NCBI GenBank assembly: GCA_900541355.1
Contig: UQJU01000016.1
Span: forward strand, 1 to 26,479
Origin: Candidatus Avelusimicrobium fimicolum
GTDB taxonomy: Bacteria; Elusimicrobiota; Elusimicrobia; Elusimicrobiales; Elusimicrobiaceae
DNA length: 26,479 bases
Reading direction: 5' to 3'
The notes beneath the pieces are model-generated. The model had not been told where the DNA came from and ran no database searches. It worked only from the letters and a program-made list of their open reading frames with translations. A program made the position numbers and the translations under genes. Positions 20,488-26,479 of this stretch are shown one piece after another (the first letter of the stretch is position 1; the number at the start of each line of letters is the position of its first letter).

Positions 20488-23133
20488 ATGGCGGAAAAGA
20501 AAGTTGCCGCTGCTCCGGCTGTTGCCACTCCCGAAGAAATGGAACATTTGACCCAGGTCGTGGATAAGGTAAAAGCCGCCCAGCGCATTTATGCTACTTA
20601 TACGCAAGAACAGGTGGACAAGATTTTCCGCGCGGCCGCTATTGCCGCTGCGCAACAACGTATTCCGTTAGCCAAAATGGCTGTGGAAGAAACCGGTATG
20701 GGTGTAATGGAAGACAAGGTAATCAAAAACCAATTCGCTTCCGAATACATTTATAACCAATACAAAGATACCAAAACCTGCGGCGTTCTGTCCGACGACG
20801 ACGCCTTCGGTTACCGCAAAGTGGCGGAACCTATCGGCGTAATTGCCGGTGTCGTTCCCACCACCAACCCGACGGCTACCGCCATTTTTAAAAGTCTTTT
20901 GGCTTTAAAAACCCGCAACGGTATCGTTTTTTCTCCGCACCCGCGCGCTAAAAAATGCACCATCGCCGCGGCCAAAATTGTATTAGATGCGGCGGTAGAA
21001 GCCGGCGCGCCGAAAGACATCATTGGTTGGATTGAAAACCCGACAATGCCGCTTTCCAACGCTTTAATGCACCACCCGCACATTAACCTGATTCTCGCCA
21101 CCGGCGGCCCCGGTATGGTAAAAGCCGCGTATTCCTCCGGCAAACCGGCCTTGGGCGTAGGCGCGGGCAACACCCCGGCCGTCATTGATGCCACCGCCAA
21201 TATCAAAATGGCCGTCAGTTCTATTATTATGAGCAAAACCTTTGATAACGGTATGATTTGCGCCAGCGAACAGTCCGTAGTGGTGGAAGAACCCGTTTAC
21301 GACCAGGTCAAAGCGGAATTTATCGCCCGTGGCTGCCATTTTGTAACGGGCAAAGACCGCAAAAAATTGGCTGAAACCATTGTGGTAAACGGCAAACTTA
21401 ACTCCGGCATTGTGGGACAGTCCGCTATGAAAATCGCCGAAATGGCCGGTATTAAAGTTCCTGCCGGAACCAAAATTTTAATCGCCGAAGCCAGCGAAGT
21501 AAACGACGAAGAAGTCTTTGCGCGTGAAAAACTCTCCCCGGTGTTGGCCTTCTACCGCGCCAAAGATTTTAACCACGCGGTTGAACTCGCCCGCGATTTG
21601 ATTCTCTACGGCGGAGCAGGCCACACCTCGGTACTTTATACCGACGAATCCAACGAAGAACACATTGACATCTTTAAGGATATGCCCACTGCCCGCACGC
21701 TGATTAATATTCCCTCCTCCCAGGGTGCTATCGGCGACGTGTACAATTTCAAACTCGCTCCGTCTTTGACGTTGGGCTGCGGCTCTTGGGGCGGCAACTC
21801 CGTCAGCGAAAACATTGGGGTAAAACATCTTATGAACGTGAAATCCGTCGCGGAACGCCGCGAAAATATGTACTGGTACAAAGTACCGCACAAAATTTAT
21901 TTTAAACGCGGTGCGCTCTCGCAAGCCTTGGCCGAACTGGCCGGGAAACAACGTGCGTACATCATTACGGATAAAACGATGGAACAGTTGGGCCACGTTC
22001 GCGCCGTTGCGGACGTTTTGGAAAGCCTGAACATCAAGTTCCGCGTATTTTCCAACGTACTGCCGGACCCGAACATTGCCAACGTAAACGAAGCCTTGGC
22101 TATTGCCAACTCCTGGCAGCCGGACATCATCATCGGCCTCGGCGGCGGTTCCGCTATGGACGAAGCAAAAATGGTATGGCTGCTTTACGAAAACCCGGAC
22201 ACCAGTTTTGAAGATATCGCTATGCGCTTTATGGATATCCGCAAACGCATTTACGCGGCTCCGCCCTTGGGCAAAAAAGCCACGATGGTTGCTATCCCGA
22301 CTACGTCCGGCACCGGCTCCGAAGTTACGCCGTTTACCATTATTACCGACGAAAAAACCGGCACCAAATACGCTATTACGGACTATGCTTTAACGCCCGA
22401 TATGGCTATCATTGACCCGGAATTTGTACTCGGTATGCCCAAAAAACTGACGGCTTGGTCCGGCTTGGACGTATTGACTCACGCGATTGAAGCCTACACC
22501 TCCGTCTATTCCACGAACTTTACGGAAGGGCAAGCCTTAGAAGCGATGCGCTTGGTATTCAAATATTTGGAAAAATCTTATACCTTGGGTGCCAAAGACG
22601 TAAATGCCCGCGAAAAAATGCACTACGCGGCCACCATTGCCGGTATGGCTTTTGCCAACGCCTTCTTGGGCTTGTGCCACTCTATGGCGCATAAATTGGG
22701 TGCTATGTACCACGTTCCGCACGGTTTGGCCAACGCGCTCCTGCTCACTTATGTAATTGAGTTCAACGCCACGGATAAACCGACCAAACAGGGCTTGTTC
22801 CCGCAATACAAATACCCGTTTGTGAAGGGCCGCTATGCCAAGATTGTGGACTTCTTACTCCCCCATAACAATATGGGTGATGACAAAGATGCCAAAGTGG
22901 AAAAATTGATTGAGATGATTACGGACCTCAAAAACAGATTGGATATTCCGAAATCGCTCAAAGAATACGGCATCCCGGAAAAGGAATTCTTGGATAACTT
23001 GGATAAACTTTCCGAATTGGCCTTTGACGACCAGTGCACCGGCGGCAACGCGCGCTATCCGCTTATCAGCGAAATTAAGGACCTGTATCTGAAAGCGTAC
23101 TACGGCGAACCCGTCAAACACAAAGCCGACTAA
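20488..23133 (+). CDS. adhE: Bifunctional aldehyde-alcohol dehydrogenase
   Basis: 881 residues (E. coli AdhE has 891). AAAGGAG is 11 bases before the ATG. Residues 15-440 are a CoA-acylating aldehyde dehydrogenase: GVIAGVVPTTNPT (117-129), TGGPGMVKAAYSSGKPALGV, and the catalytic C258 in FDNGMICASEQ. Residues 455-870 are an iron-dependent alcohol dehydrogenase: IIGLGGGSAMDEAKM, AIPTTSGTGSEVTPF, SGLDVLTHAIEAY, LCHSMAHKLGAMYHVPHGLA (iron-binding His). It turns acetyl-CoA into ethanol with two NADH, the main redox valve of fermentation; AdhE forms spirosomes. Codon use is high-expression-like and richer in GC than the left island. Control by Rex is strongly suggested by the neighbour and operators. 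The many antisense frames across it are shadows. Confidence 0.98.
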   Translation: MAEKKVAAAPAVATPEEMEHLTQVVDKVKAAQRIYATYTQEQVDKIFRAAAIAAAQQRIPLAKMAVEETGMGVMEDKVIKNQFASEYIYNQYKDTKTCGVLSDDDAFGYRKVAEPIGVIAGVVPTTNPTATAIFKSLLALKTRNGIVFSPHPRAKKCTIAAAKIVLDAAVEAGAPKDIIGWIENPTMPLSNALMHHPHINLILATGGPGMVKAAYSSGKPALGVGAGNTPAVIDATANIKMAVSSIIMSKTFDNGMICASEQSVVVEEPVYDQVKAEFIARGCHFVTGKDRKKLAETIVVNGKLNSGIVGQSAMKIAEMAGIKVPAGTKILIAEASEVNDEEVFAREKLSPVLAFYRAKDFNHAVELARDLILYGGAGHTSVLYTDESNEEHIDIFKDMPTARTLINIPSSQGAIGDVYNFKLAPSLTLGCGSWGGNSVSENIGVKHLMNVKSVAERRENMYWYKVPHKIYFKRGALSQALAELAGKQRAYIITDKTMEQLGHVRAVADVLESLNIKFRVFSNVLPDPNIANVNEALAIANSWQPDIIIGLGGGSAMDEAKMVWLLYENPDTSFEDIAMRFMDIRKRIYAAPPLGKKATMVAIPTTSGTGSEVTPFTIITDEKTGTKYAITDYALTPDMAIIDPEFVLGMPKKLTAWSGLDVLTHAIEAYTSVYSTNFTEGQALEAMRLVFKYLEKSYTLGAKDVNAREKMHYAATIAGMAFANAFLGLCHSMAHKLGAMYHVPHGLANALLLTYVIEFNATDKPTKQGLFPQYKYPFVKGRYAKIVDFLLPHNNMGDDKDAKVEKLIEMITDLKNRLDIPKSLKEYGIPEKEFLDNLDKLSELAFDDQCTGGNARYPLISEIKDLYLKAYYGEPVKHKAD

Positions 23134-23149
23134 TGGCTTAACTGAATTG

Positions 23150-23187
23150 AAAAACAGCCCCGGACATTTTTGTCCGGGGCTGTTTTT
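23150..23187. terminator. Terminator of adhE (bidirectional)
   Basis: Perfect 17-bp stem: arm 23,150-23,166 (A-rich, then CAGCCCCGGACA) and 23,171-23,187, loop TTTT, T-tailed on both strands. It also serves the minus-strand barrel gene that ends at 23,203. Confidence 0.95.
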
Positions 23188-23202
23188 ATACTTCTCTTAC
23201 AT

Positions 23203-23955
23203 TTATAAATACAACAATTTAAAACCAATACTTATGCTCCAATCTTTCGTTTTCCAATTTCCCGAACCGTGCGTACTGGCATTGGCATAAAAGGCCGTAC
23301 CGTCATTAACCAACGTACCCACCTCCACCTCGGGGATAAACTCCGCCAGTCCGCTGTGTTCATAGTCCATATAATAATACAGGTTTGTCAGCACCCACCA
23401 CTCATTAGGCGAGGTGTACCCCACATTCAGGCGCACACGGCCCATATTGATATCGTCGCGTGCGTGGTCCCCCACCACAGAAATATAATACTTATATCCC
23501 AAGGCCGCATAAGCACCGTCAAAAAATTTACGCAAAATAAACACGGACGGGCTGGCCTGCAACTTACCTGTCCCCAAGCGTTTATCGGTAGCCGTGGGCA
23601 CAAACATTTCCATTTTTACGCCATAACCAAACTCGCCGTCCGCCTGCGGATTCAGCCACGACATACTGACAAGCGCATCACCCAAACCGCTAACCGATTT
23701 TTCCGGTGATTCATAACGCGCAAGCGGTACTTCCACCCCCCAGTTATACCGCGGGTTAATCACACGGTATGTCTTTAAGGTAACTTGGCTGGACGAAATA
23801 CCTGCGCTGTCGTCAATGGTGGTAAGCGAGGGATTAACTTCAAAAGTAGTAATATTTTCCGTCGGCACCACGCCATAATGGTAAGACCGTTGGATTTGAG
23901 CGGCCGCCGGGCCTGCAAGTAACGCACAGCATAACACAAGTATCCATTTTTTCAT
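23203..23955 (-). CDS. Outer-membrane beta-barrel protein (transporter-like)
   Basis: 250 residues. AGGAGGG is 8 to 9 bases before the ATG. The signal peptide is MKKWILVLCCALLAGPAAAQ. The rest alternates polar and hydrophobic residues in amphipathic strands: YNWGVEVPLARYE, GLGDALVSMSW, GYGVKMEMFVPTATDKRLGT, GKLQASPSVFILRKF, YAALGYKYYISVVGDHA, WSISIGFKLLYL at the end. The GLGD..v....W and 'm..P.g..rlGtG...l.p.l...k.f' phrasing is shared with the MetA/phenol-degradation-type barrel family (small porin-like proteins). It probably lets small molecules through the outer membrane or is a structural barrel. It is 19 bases downstream of the pirin-like gene in the same direction. Confidence 0.7.
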   Translation of the reverse strand: MKKWILVLCCALLAGPAAAQIQRSYHYGVVPTENITTFEVNPSLTTIDDSAGISSSQVTLKTYRVINPRYNWGVEVPLARYESPEKSVSGLGDALVSMSWLNPQADGEFGYGVKMEMFVPTATDKRLGTGKLQASPSVFILRKFFDGAYAALGYKYYISVVGDHARDDINMGRVRLNVGYTSPNEWWVLTNLYYYMDYEHSGLAEFIPEVEVGTLVNDGTAFYANASTHGSGNWKTKDWSISIGFKLLYL

Positions 23956-23974
23956 ATATATTTTCTCCCTCCTT

Positions 23975-24742
23975 TTACTTTAATGGTATTTTATTAAAAT
24001 TCAAGTTCTTTGTCTTTTCCGCAGCGGCAGAAAGAAGTAAAAAGCGCGCGCCCGTCTGCAAGGTGTAGGCCGTTACTGTTCCGCCGTACATATGCAAAAA
24101 AGAATCCTTGCCGAAAAATAGGTCTTCCCCTTCGCCAAAATGCGCCCGCCCGCCAAACACATATACCAAGGTATTATTTTCGGGCGGAACCGGATAAGTA
24201 AACGCGGCACCCGGCGACAAGGTAATATCCAACATTAAACTTTCCCCACACGAGGGGGTAAAAGGCCCGGTTTTGCCCTCAAAACTACCGCAGAGCACGC
24301 GGACATCTGCTCCGTGGTATCCAACCACCAAAGGGACATTTTCGCTCTCTGTCTGCAAGTTTTGAGGCTTTTTGGATATATCAGCGGAGGCAAGCCACAG
24401 TTCCGCATTTAAAACATAAACGGTTTTGGCCGGGGTACGGCGTGTAAGCCCGCCTATGGTATTTATCCAGCGGGAAACACCCCCTTGGCCGGCTAATTCG
24501 TCTAGCAGTTCGGCTTCTTCGCTTGGCCCGGTTACCAAATAGTTTAAACGGTCCATACCCGCTACCGCTGAGGGCGGCAAGATATCGGACCGCTCAAAAT
24601 CTGGACTGCAATAGCAAACGGCAAGCCAACAAAACGGCAGCATAGCCCCGGCATTACGGCGGTCAATCAGACGGCGGATAACCAAACAAGGCCCGACAGG
24701 GGCTTTTTTCCACATTGTTTTCGTTTTTAGCGCAGTTGTCAT
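23975..24742 (-). CDS. Pirin-like bicupin protein, divergent
   Basis: 255 residues. GGGAGG is 6 bases before the ATG. The C-terminal half follows pirins: DVRVLCGSFEGKTGPF (about 147-162), MLDITLSPGAAFTYPVPPEN, LVYVFGGRAHFGEGEDLFFG (about 192-211), YTLQTGARFLLLSA. The N-terminal half is far less conserved (VIRRLIDRRNAGAMLPFCWL), and the metal ligands of classical pirins (HxH and later HxE in the first cupin) are absent, so quercetinase or iron-dependent action is unlikely. It might be a structural or regulatory relic of the family. It begins the two-gene minus-strand unit with the barrel protein. Confidence 0.65.
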   Translation of the reverse strand: MTTALKTKTMWKKAPVGPCLVIRRLIDRRNAGAMLPFCWLAVCYCSPDFERSDILPPSAVAGMDRLNYLVTGPSEEAELLDELAGQGGVSRWINTIGGLTRRTPAKTVYVLNAELWLASADISKKPQNLQTESENVPLVVGYHGADVRVLCGSFEGKTGPFTPSCGESLMLDITLSPGAAFTYPVPPENNTLVYVFGGRAHFGEGEDLFFGKDSFLHMYGGTVTAYTLQTGARFLLLSAAAEKTKNLNFNKIPLK

Positions 24743-24950
24743 TTTGTCCTCCCATAAACAAACAGACCGGGTATCTACTCATATTCTACCCGAATCAAGT
24801 ACATTTTAAACGTGCGGAAATGGGTTAGTTGCCCTGCGGGCGGCTACTCTATGCGCTAGGTGGCGATTAGTTAGGCGACACACTTTTTGCATTGTCGCAA
24901 GCAAACGAAAGGACAACAATAAATACAACAAAGTCGTCATAAAAATTGGG
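24743..24950. other. Gap upstream of the pirin-like gene
   Basis: No gene is recognised. The stretch CTGCGGGCGGCT occurs here near 24,834 and again near 25,107, on either side of the repeat cluster. A promoter for the pirin-like gene should be here, but no clear boxes stand out. Confidence 0.4.
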
Positions 24951-25100
24951 GGTCATTCTGAACTTGTTTCAGAATCTACCTTATGGGTTGTTAAAAACAA
25001 CGGCAACAACTAACTACACAAGCAGTAGATCCTGAAATAAATTCAGGATGACCTTCTTATTTGAATAACGACAGATCCCGTTAAAGACTCTACGGGATGA
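24951..25100. repeat. Cluster of three inverted-repeat elements
   Basis: Element A 24,951-24,980 (GGTCATTCTGAAC then GTTTCAGAATCTACC), element B 25,025-25,053 (GTAGATCCTGAAAT then ATTCAGGATGACC), element C 25,073-25,100 (AGATCCCG then CGGGATGA). Each is an imperfect palindrome of the 'TCATyCTGAA...TTCAGrATCT' type, known as dispersed intergenic repeats in many bacteria. A and B are also inverted relative to each other. Confidence 0.7.
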
Positions 25101-25149
25101 CGGCACTCTGCGGGCGGCTTTCTTGCCCCGGAACGACAACAACAAAAAA

Positions 25150-25181
25150 CCCGGGGGAGTATTATAAAATACTCTCCCGGG
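25150..25181 (-). terminator. Terminator of the pilin gene
   Basis: 14-bp stem (25,150-25,163 with 25,168-25,181, one G-T pair) around ATAA; six T follow on the minus strand. Confidence 0.92.
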
Positions 25182-25204
25182 AAAAATAAAAATTAACTAC
25201 TGCT

Positions 25205-25660
25205 TTATTTAACGGTGAAGCCGGAACCCGCAAACGATTTGCACAAGTCCGCGGCGGTGGAGCCGGTCGGCGTGCAAGTGCGCAAGGTGGCAACGTCATT
25301 GTAGTTATTGAAGAACGTCAATACATACTTTTCGGACCCGCCCAAATTGCGTGTGGCTTCCACACGGTCGCCATTGGACAAATCGTATGCAAACAAACTA
25401 GTGGTATATTGGTTTCCTGCCGCATTCCAAGACCCACCCGAAAGTTTAATATCCAGGTCATAGCGCGTTTTGGGCAAATCATTGGGGCGTTCGTTCAAGG
25501 CGCGGTTCATCGCATCCACAATCGCCCGTCCGTTTACAAACGCTTCGGAAGCGCGGCTCTTTTCCACCGCCACTTCATATTGCGGCAACGCAATAGCCGA
25601 CAACACACCGATAATCAGCACCACTACCAAGAGTTCAATTAACGTAAAACCTCTGTTCAT
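25205..25660 (-). CDS. Type IV pilin / pseudopilin
   Basis: 151 residues. AGGAGG is 6 bases before the ATG. The type III signal is short: MNRG then FTLIELLVVVLIIGVLSAIA, with prepilin peptidase cleavage between G4 and F5 and the conserved Glu at position 5 of the mature protein. The helix continues to about 60 (YEVAVEKSRASEAFVNGRAI), and the globular part has one Cys pair (RTCTPTGSTAADLCKSF, C134-like and C145-like) that may form the D-loop disulfide. Such pilins build pili or type II secretion pseudopili after cleavage and N-methylation. Single pilin genes scattered through the genome are common in Elusimicrobiota. It has its own promoter and terminator. Confidence 0.93.
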   Translation of the reverse strand: MNRGFTLIELLVVVLIIGVLSAIALPQYEVAVEKSRASEAFVNGRAIVDAMNRALNERPNDLPKTRYDLDIKLSGGSWNAAGNQYTTSLFAYDLSNGDRVEATRNLGGSEKYVLTFFNNYNDVATLRTCTPTGSTAADLCKSFAGSGFTVK

Positions 25661-25692
25661 AAAATCCTCCTAAAAGGGATAACTACGGATAT

Positions 25693-25721
25693 AGTATAAA
25701 ATACCCGGCGCAAAAATACAA
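25693..25721 (-). promoter_or_regulatory. Promoter of the pilin gene
   Basis: Minus strand TTGTAT (25,721-25,716), a 17-base spacer and TATACT (25,698-25,693), about 33 bases before the start codon. Confidence 0.65.
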
Positions 25722-25761
25722 GTTTTTTCGGCGTATTTCTATATAGAACGCGGGCAAAATT

Positions 25762-25770
25762 TGCTATGAT
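25762..25770 (+). promoter_or_regulatory. Extended -10 box of kdsA (leaderless)
   Basis: TGC directly followed by TATGAT (25,765-25,770), ending 6 bases before ATG 25,777. No -35 box or ribosome site is seen. Confidence 0.6.
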
Positions 25771-25776
25771 ATGGGT

Positions 25777-26479
25777 ATGCAGAAAATCATTAAAATAGGT
25801 AATTACAAGATTTCCAACACTTTACCCTTGGCATTTATGGCCGGGACGTGCGTGATTGAAAGCGAAACGCACTATATAGATACCGCCAAAAAACTCAAAG
25901 CCATTATCGCCAAGACAAAACACCCCTTTATTTTAAAAGCCTCCTTTGACAAGGCAAACCGCACCTCGGTAGATGCGTATCGCGGGCCGGGGCTTGCCAA
26001 GGGACTTGAAATTTTAGCCAAAGCCAAAAAAATTACCGGCCTTCCGCTCGTGGTAGATGTCCACGAACCGTGGCAGGCCGAAGAAGTGGCCCAAGTAGCC
26101 GATATTTTGCAAATTCCGGCGTTCCTGTGCCGCCAAACCGATTTGGTATTGGCCTGCGCCGATACGGGCAAAGCCGTCAATGTAAAGAAAGGCCAATTCT
26201 TGGCCCCGGCGGCAATGGAACAGGTTATCAAAAAAATTGAATCCCGCGGCAACCACAAAATTTTACTTACCGAACGCGGAGCCAGTTTCGGCTACGGAGA
26301 TTTAGTCGTGGATATGCGTTCGTTGGAAGTTATGAAACAGTTTGGCTATCCTGTTATTTTTGACGCGACCCACTCCGTGCAAAAGCCCGGAGCATTAGGC
26401 TCTGCCACGGGCGGCAACCGCCAATTAGCCCCCGTACTGGCCAAAGCGGCAACCGCACTTGGAATTGCGGGTGTATTTT
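25777..26479 (+). CDS. kdsA: 3-deoxy-8-phosphooctulonate synthase (partial, 3' end outside)
   Basis: 234 codons are visible and the frame is open at the window edge (full enzymes have about 270-280). It joins phosphoenolpyruvate and arabinose-5-phosphate to make Kdo-8-phosphate for lipopolysaccharide. Conserved blocks: MAGTCVIESETHY (21-33), ILKASFDKANRTSVDAYRGP, VVDVHEPWQAEEV, LQIPAFLCRQTDLVLACA, NVKKGQFLAPAAME, LLTERGASFGYGDLVVDMRS, YPVIFDATHSVQKPG. The Cys in GTCVIES (C25) marks the metal-dependent class, since metal-free enzymes carry Asn there. Usual 'GPC' reads GTC. No ribosome site precedes the ATG, and the -10 box is 6 bases upstream, so the mRNA is probably leaderless. Confidence 0.96.
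   Translation, partial: MQKIIKIGNYKISNTLPLAFMAGTCVIESETHYIDTAKKLKAIIAKTKHPFILKASFDKANRTSVDAYRGPGLAKGLEILAKAKKITGLPLVVDVHEPWQAEEVAQVADILQIPAFLCRQTDLVLACADTGKAVNVKKGQFLAPAAMEQVIKKIESRGNHKILLTERGASFGYGDLVVDMRSLEVMKQFGYPVIFDATHSVQKPGALGSATGGNRQLAPVLAKAATALGIAGVF

Noticed and set aside
20811..23121. Many antisense frames across adhE
   Set aside because: They are by-products of the codon bias of a highly expressed gene; none has a ribosome site or family match.
24951..25100. CRISPR array
   Set aside because: The three repeats differ in sequence, are themselves palindromic and are not evenly spaced; no cas gene is in the window.

Overview
The window looks like a chromosomal segment of an anaerobic, fermentative, diderm bacterium, most likely a gut-type Elusimicrobiota. 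The reasons are a type IV pilin with the prepilin cut site and wording common in that phylum, a metal-type KdsA (lipopolysaccharide Kdo synthesis, so an outer membrane), an outer-membrane barrel protein, a full-length AdhE next to Rex, and many signal-peptide proteins with no named family. The phylum call is an inference from protein style, not from a marker-gene search.

Left part (1 to about 11,590): an AT-rich accessory island. It starts with the 3' end of an Mrr-type restriction endonuclease, then a HEPN/AbiU2-like protein, a convergent three-gene operon of DUF2924 and DUF5681 proteins, and a four-gene DpnII-like (GATC) restriction-modification operon read on the minus strand. In that operon the Dam-type methyltransferase carries an extra N-terminal helix-turn-helix, followed by the nuclease, a second methyltransferase with an unusual HPPY motif, and a small protein made of two RHK repeats. 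Next come prophage remains: a frameshifted DUF5681 gene, an intact LexA-type repressor with a palindrome over its own start codon, and a frameshifted Bro-type antirepressor. A probable cell-wall-hydrolase toxin follows, with an exported DUF4424-SH3 partner gene. Further decayed pieces, including a third DUF2924 copy, close the island.

Middle (11,590 to 14,854): two tandem exported 292-residue paralogues that resemble the ADP-ribosyltransferase fold, with the 3' stub of a probable third copy at the island edge. They are followed by a deoxyinosine/uracil-type DNA glycosylase and by RhuM-like and other gene scars around a 43-bp palindrome.

Right part (14,855 to the end): ordinary chromosome. 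It holds a large exported protein of unknown function, a tRNA-Arg with anticodon GCG, and a Cys-rich microprotein / membrane protein / TPR lipid-or-periplasm-targeted protein cluster. Rex and AdhE are divergent, with matching inverted repeats in both promoters. An outer-membrane barrel protein, a pirin-like protein, an intergenic inverted-repeat cluster, a type IV pilin and the 5' part of kdsA complete it.

The genes work together in three visible ways. The left island supplies anti-phage functions (Mrr, HEPN, DpnII system) and an inter-bacterial or phage-lysis type toxin with a likely immunity partner. Rex probably ties ethanol production by AdhE to the NADH/NAD+ ratio through the repeated TAGATA-N6-TATCTA sites. 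Several genes (11,767; 17,596; 25,777) have a -10 box exactly 6 bases before ATG and no ribosome binding site, so leaderless mRNAs look normal in this organism.
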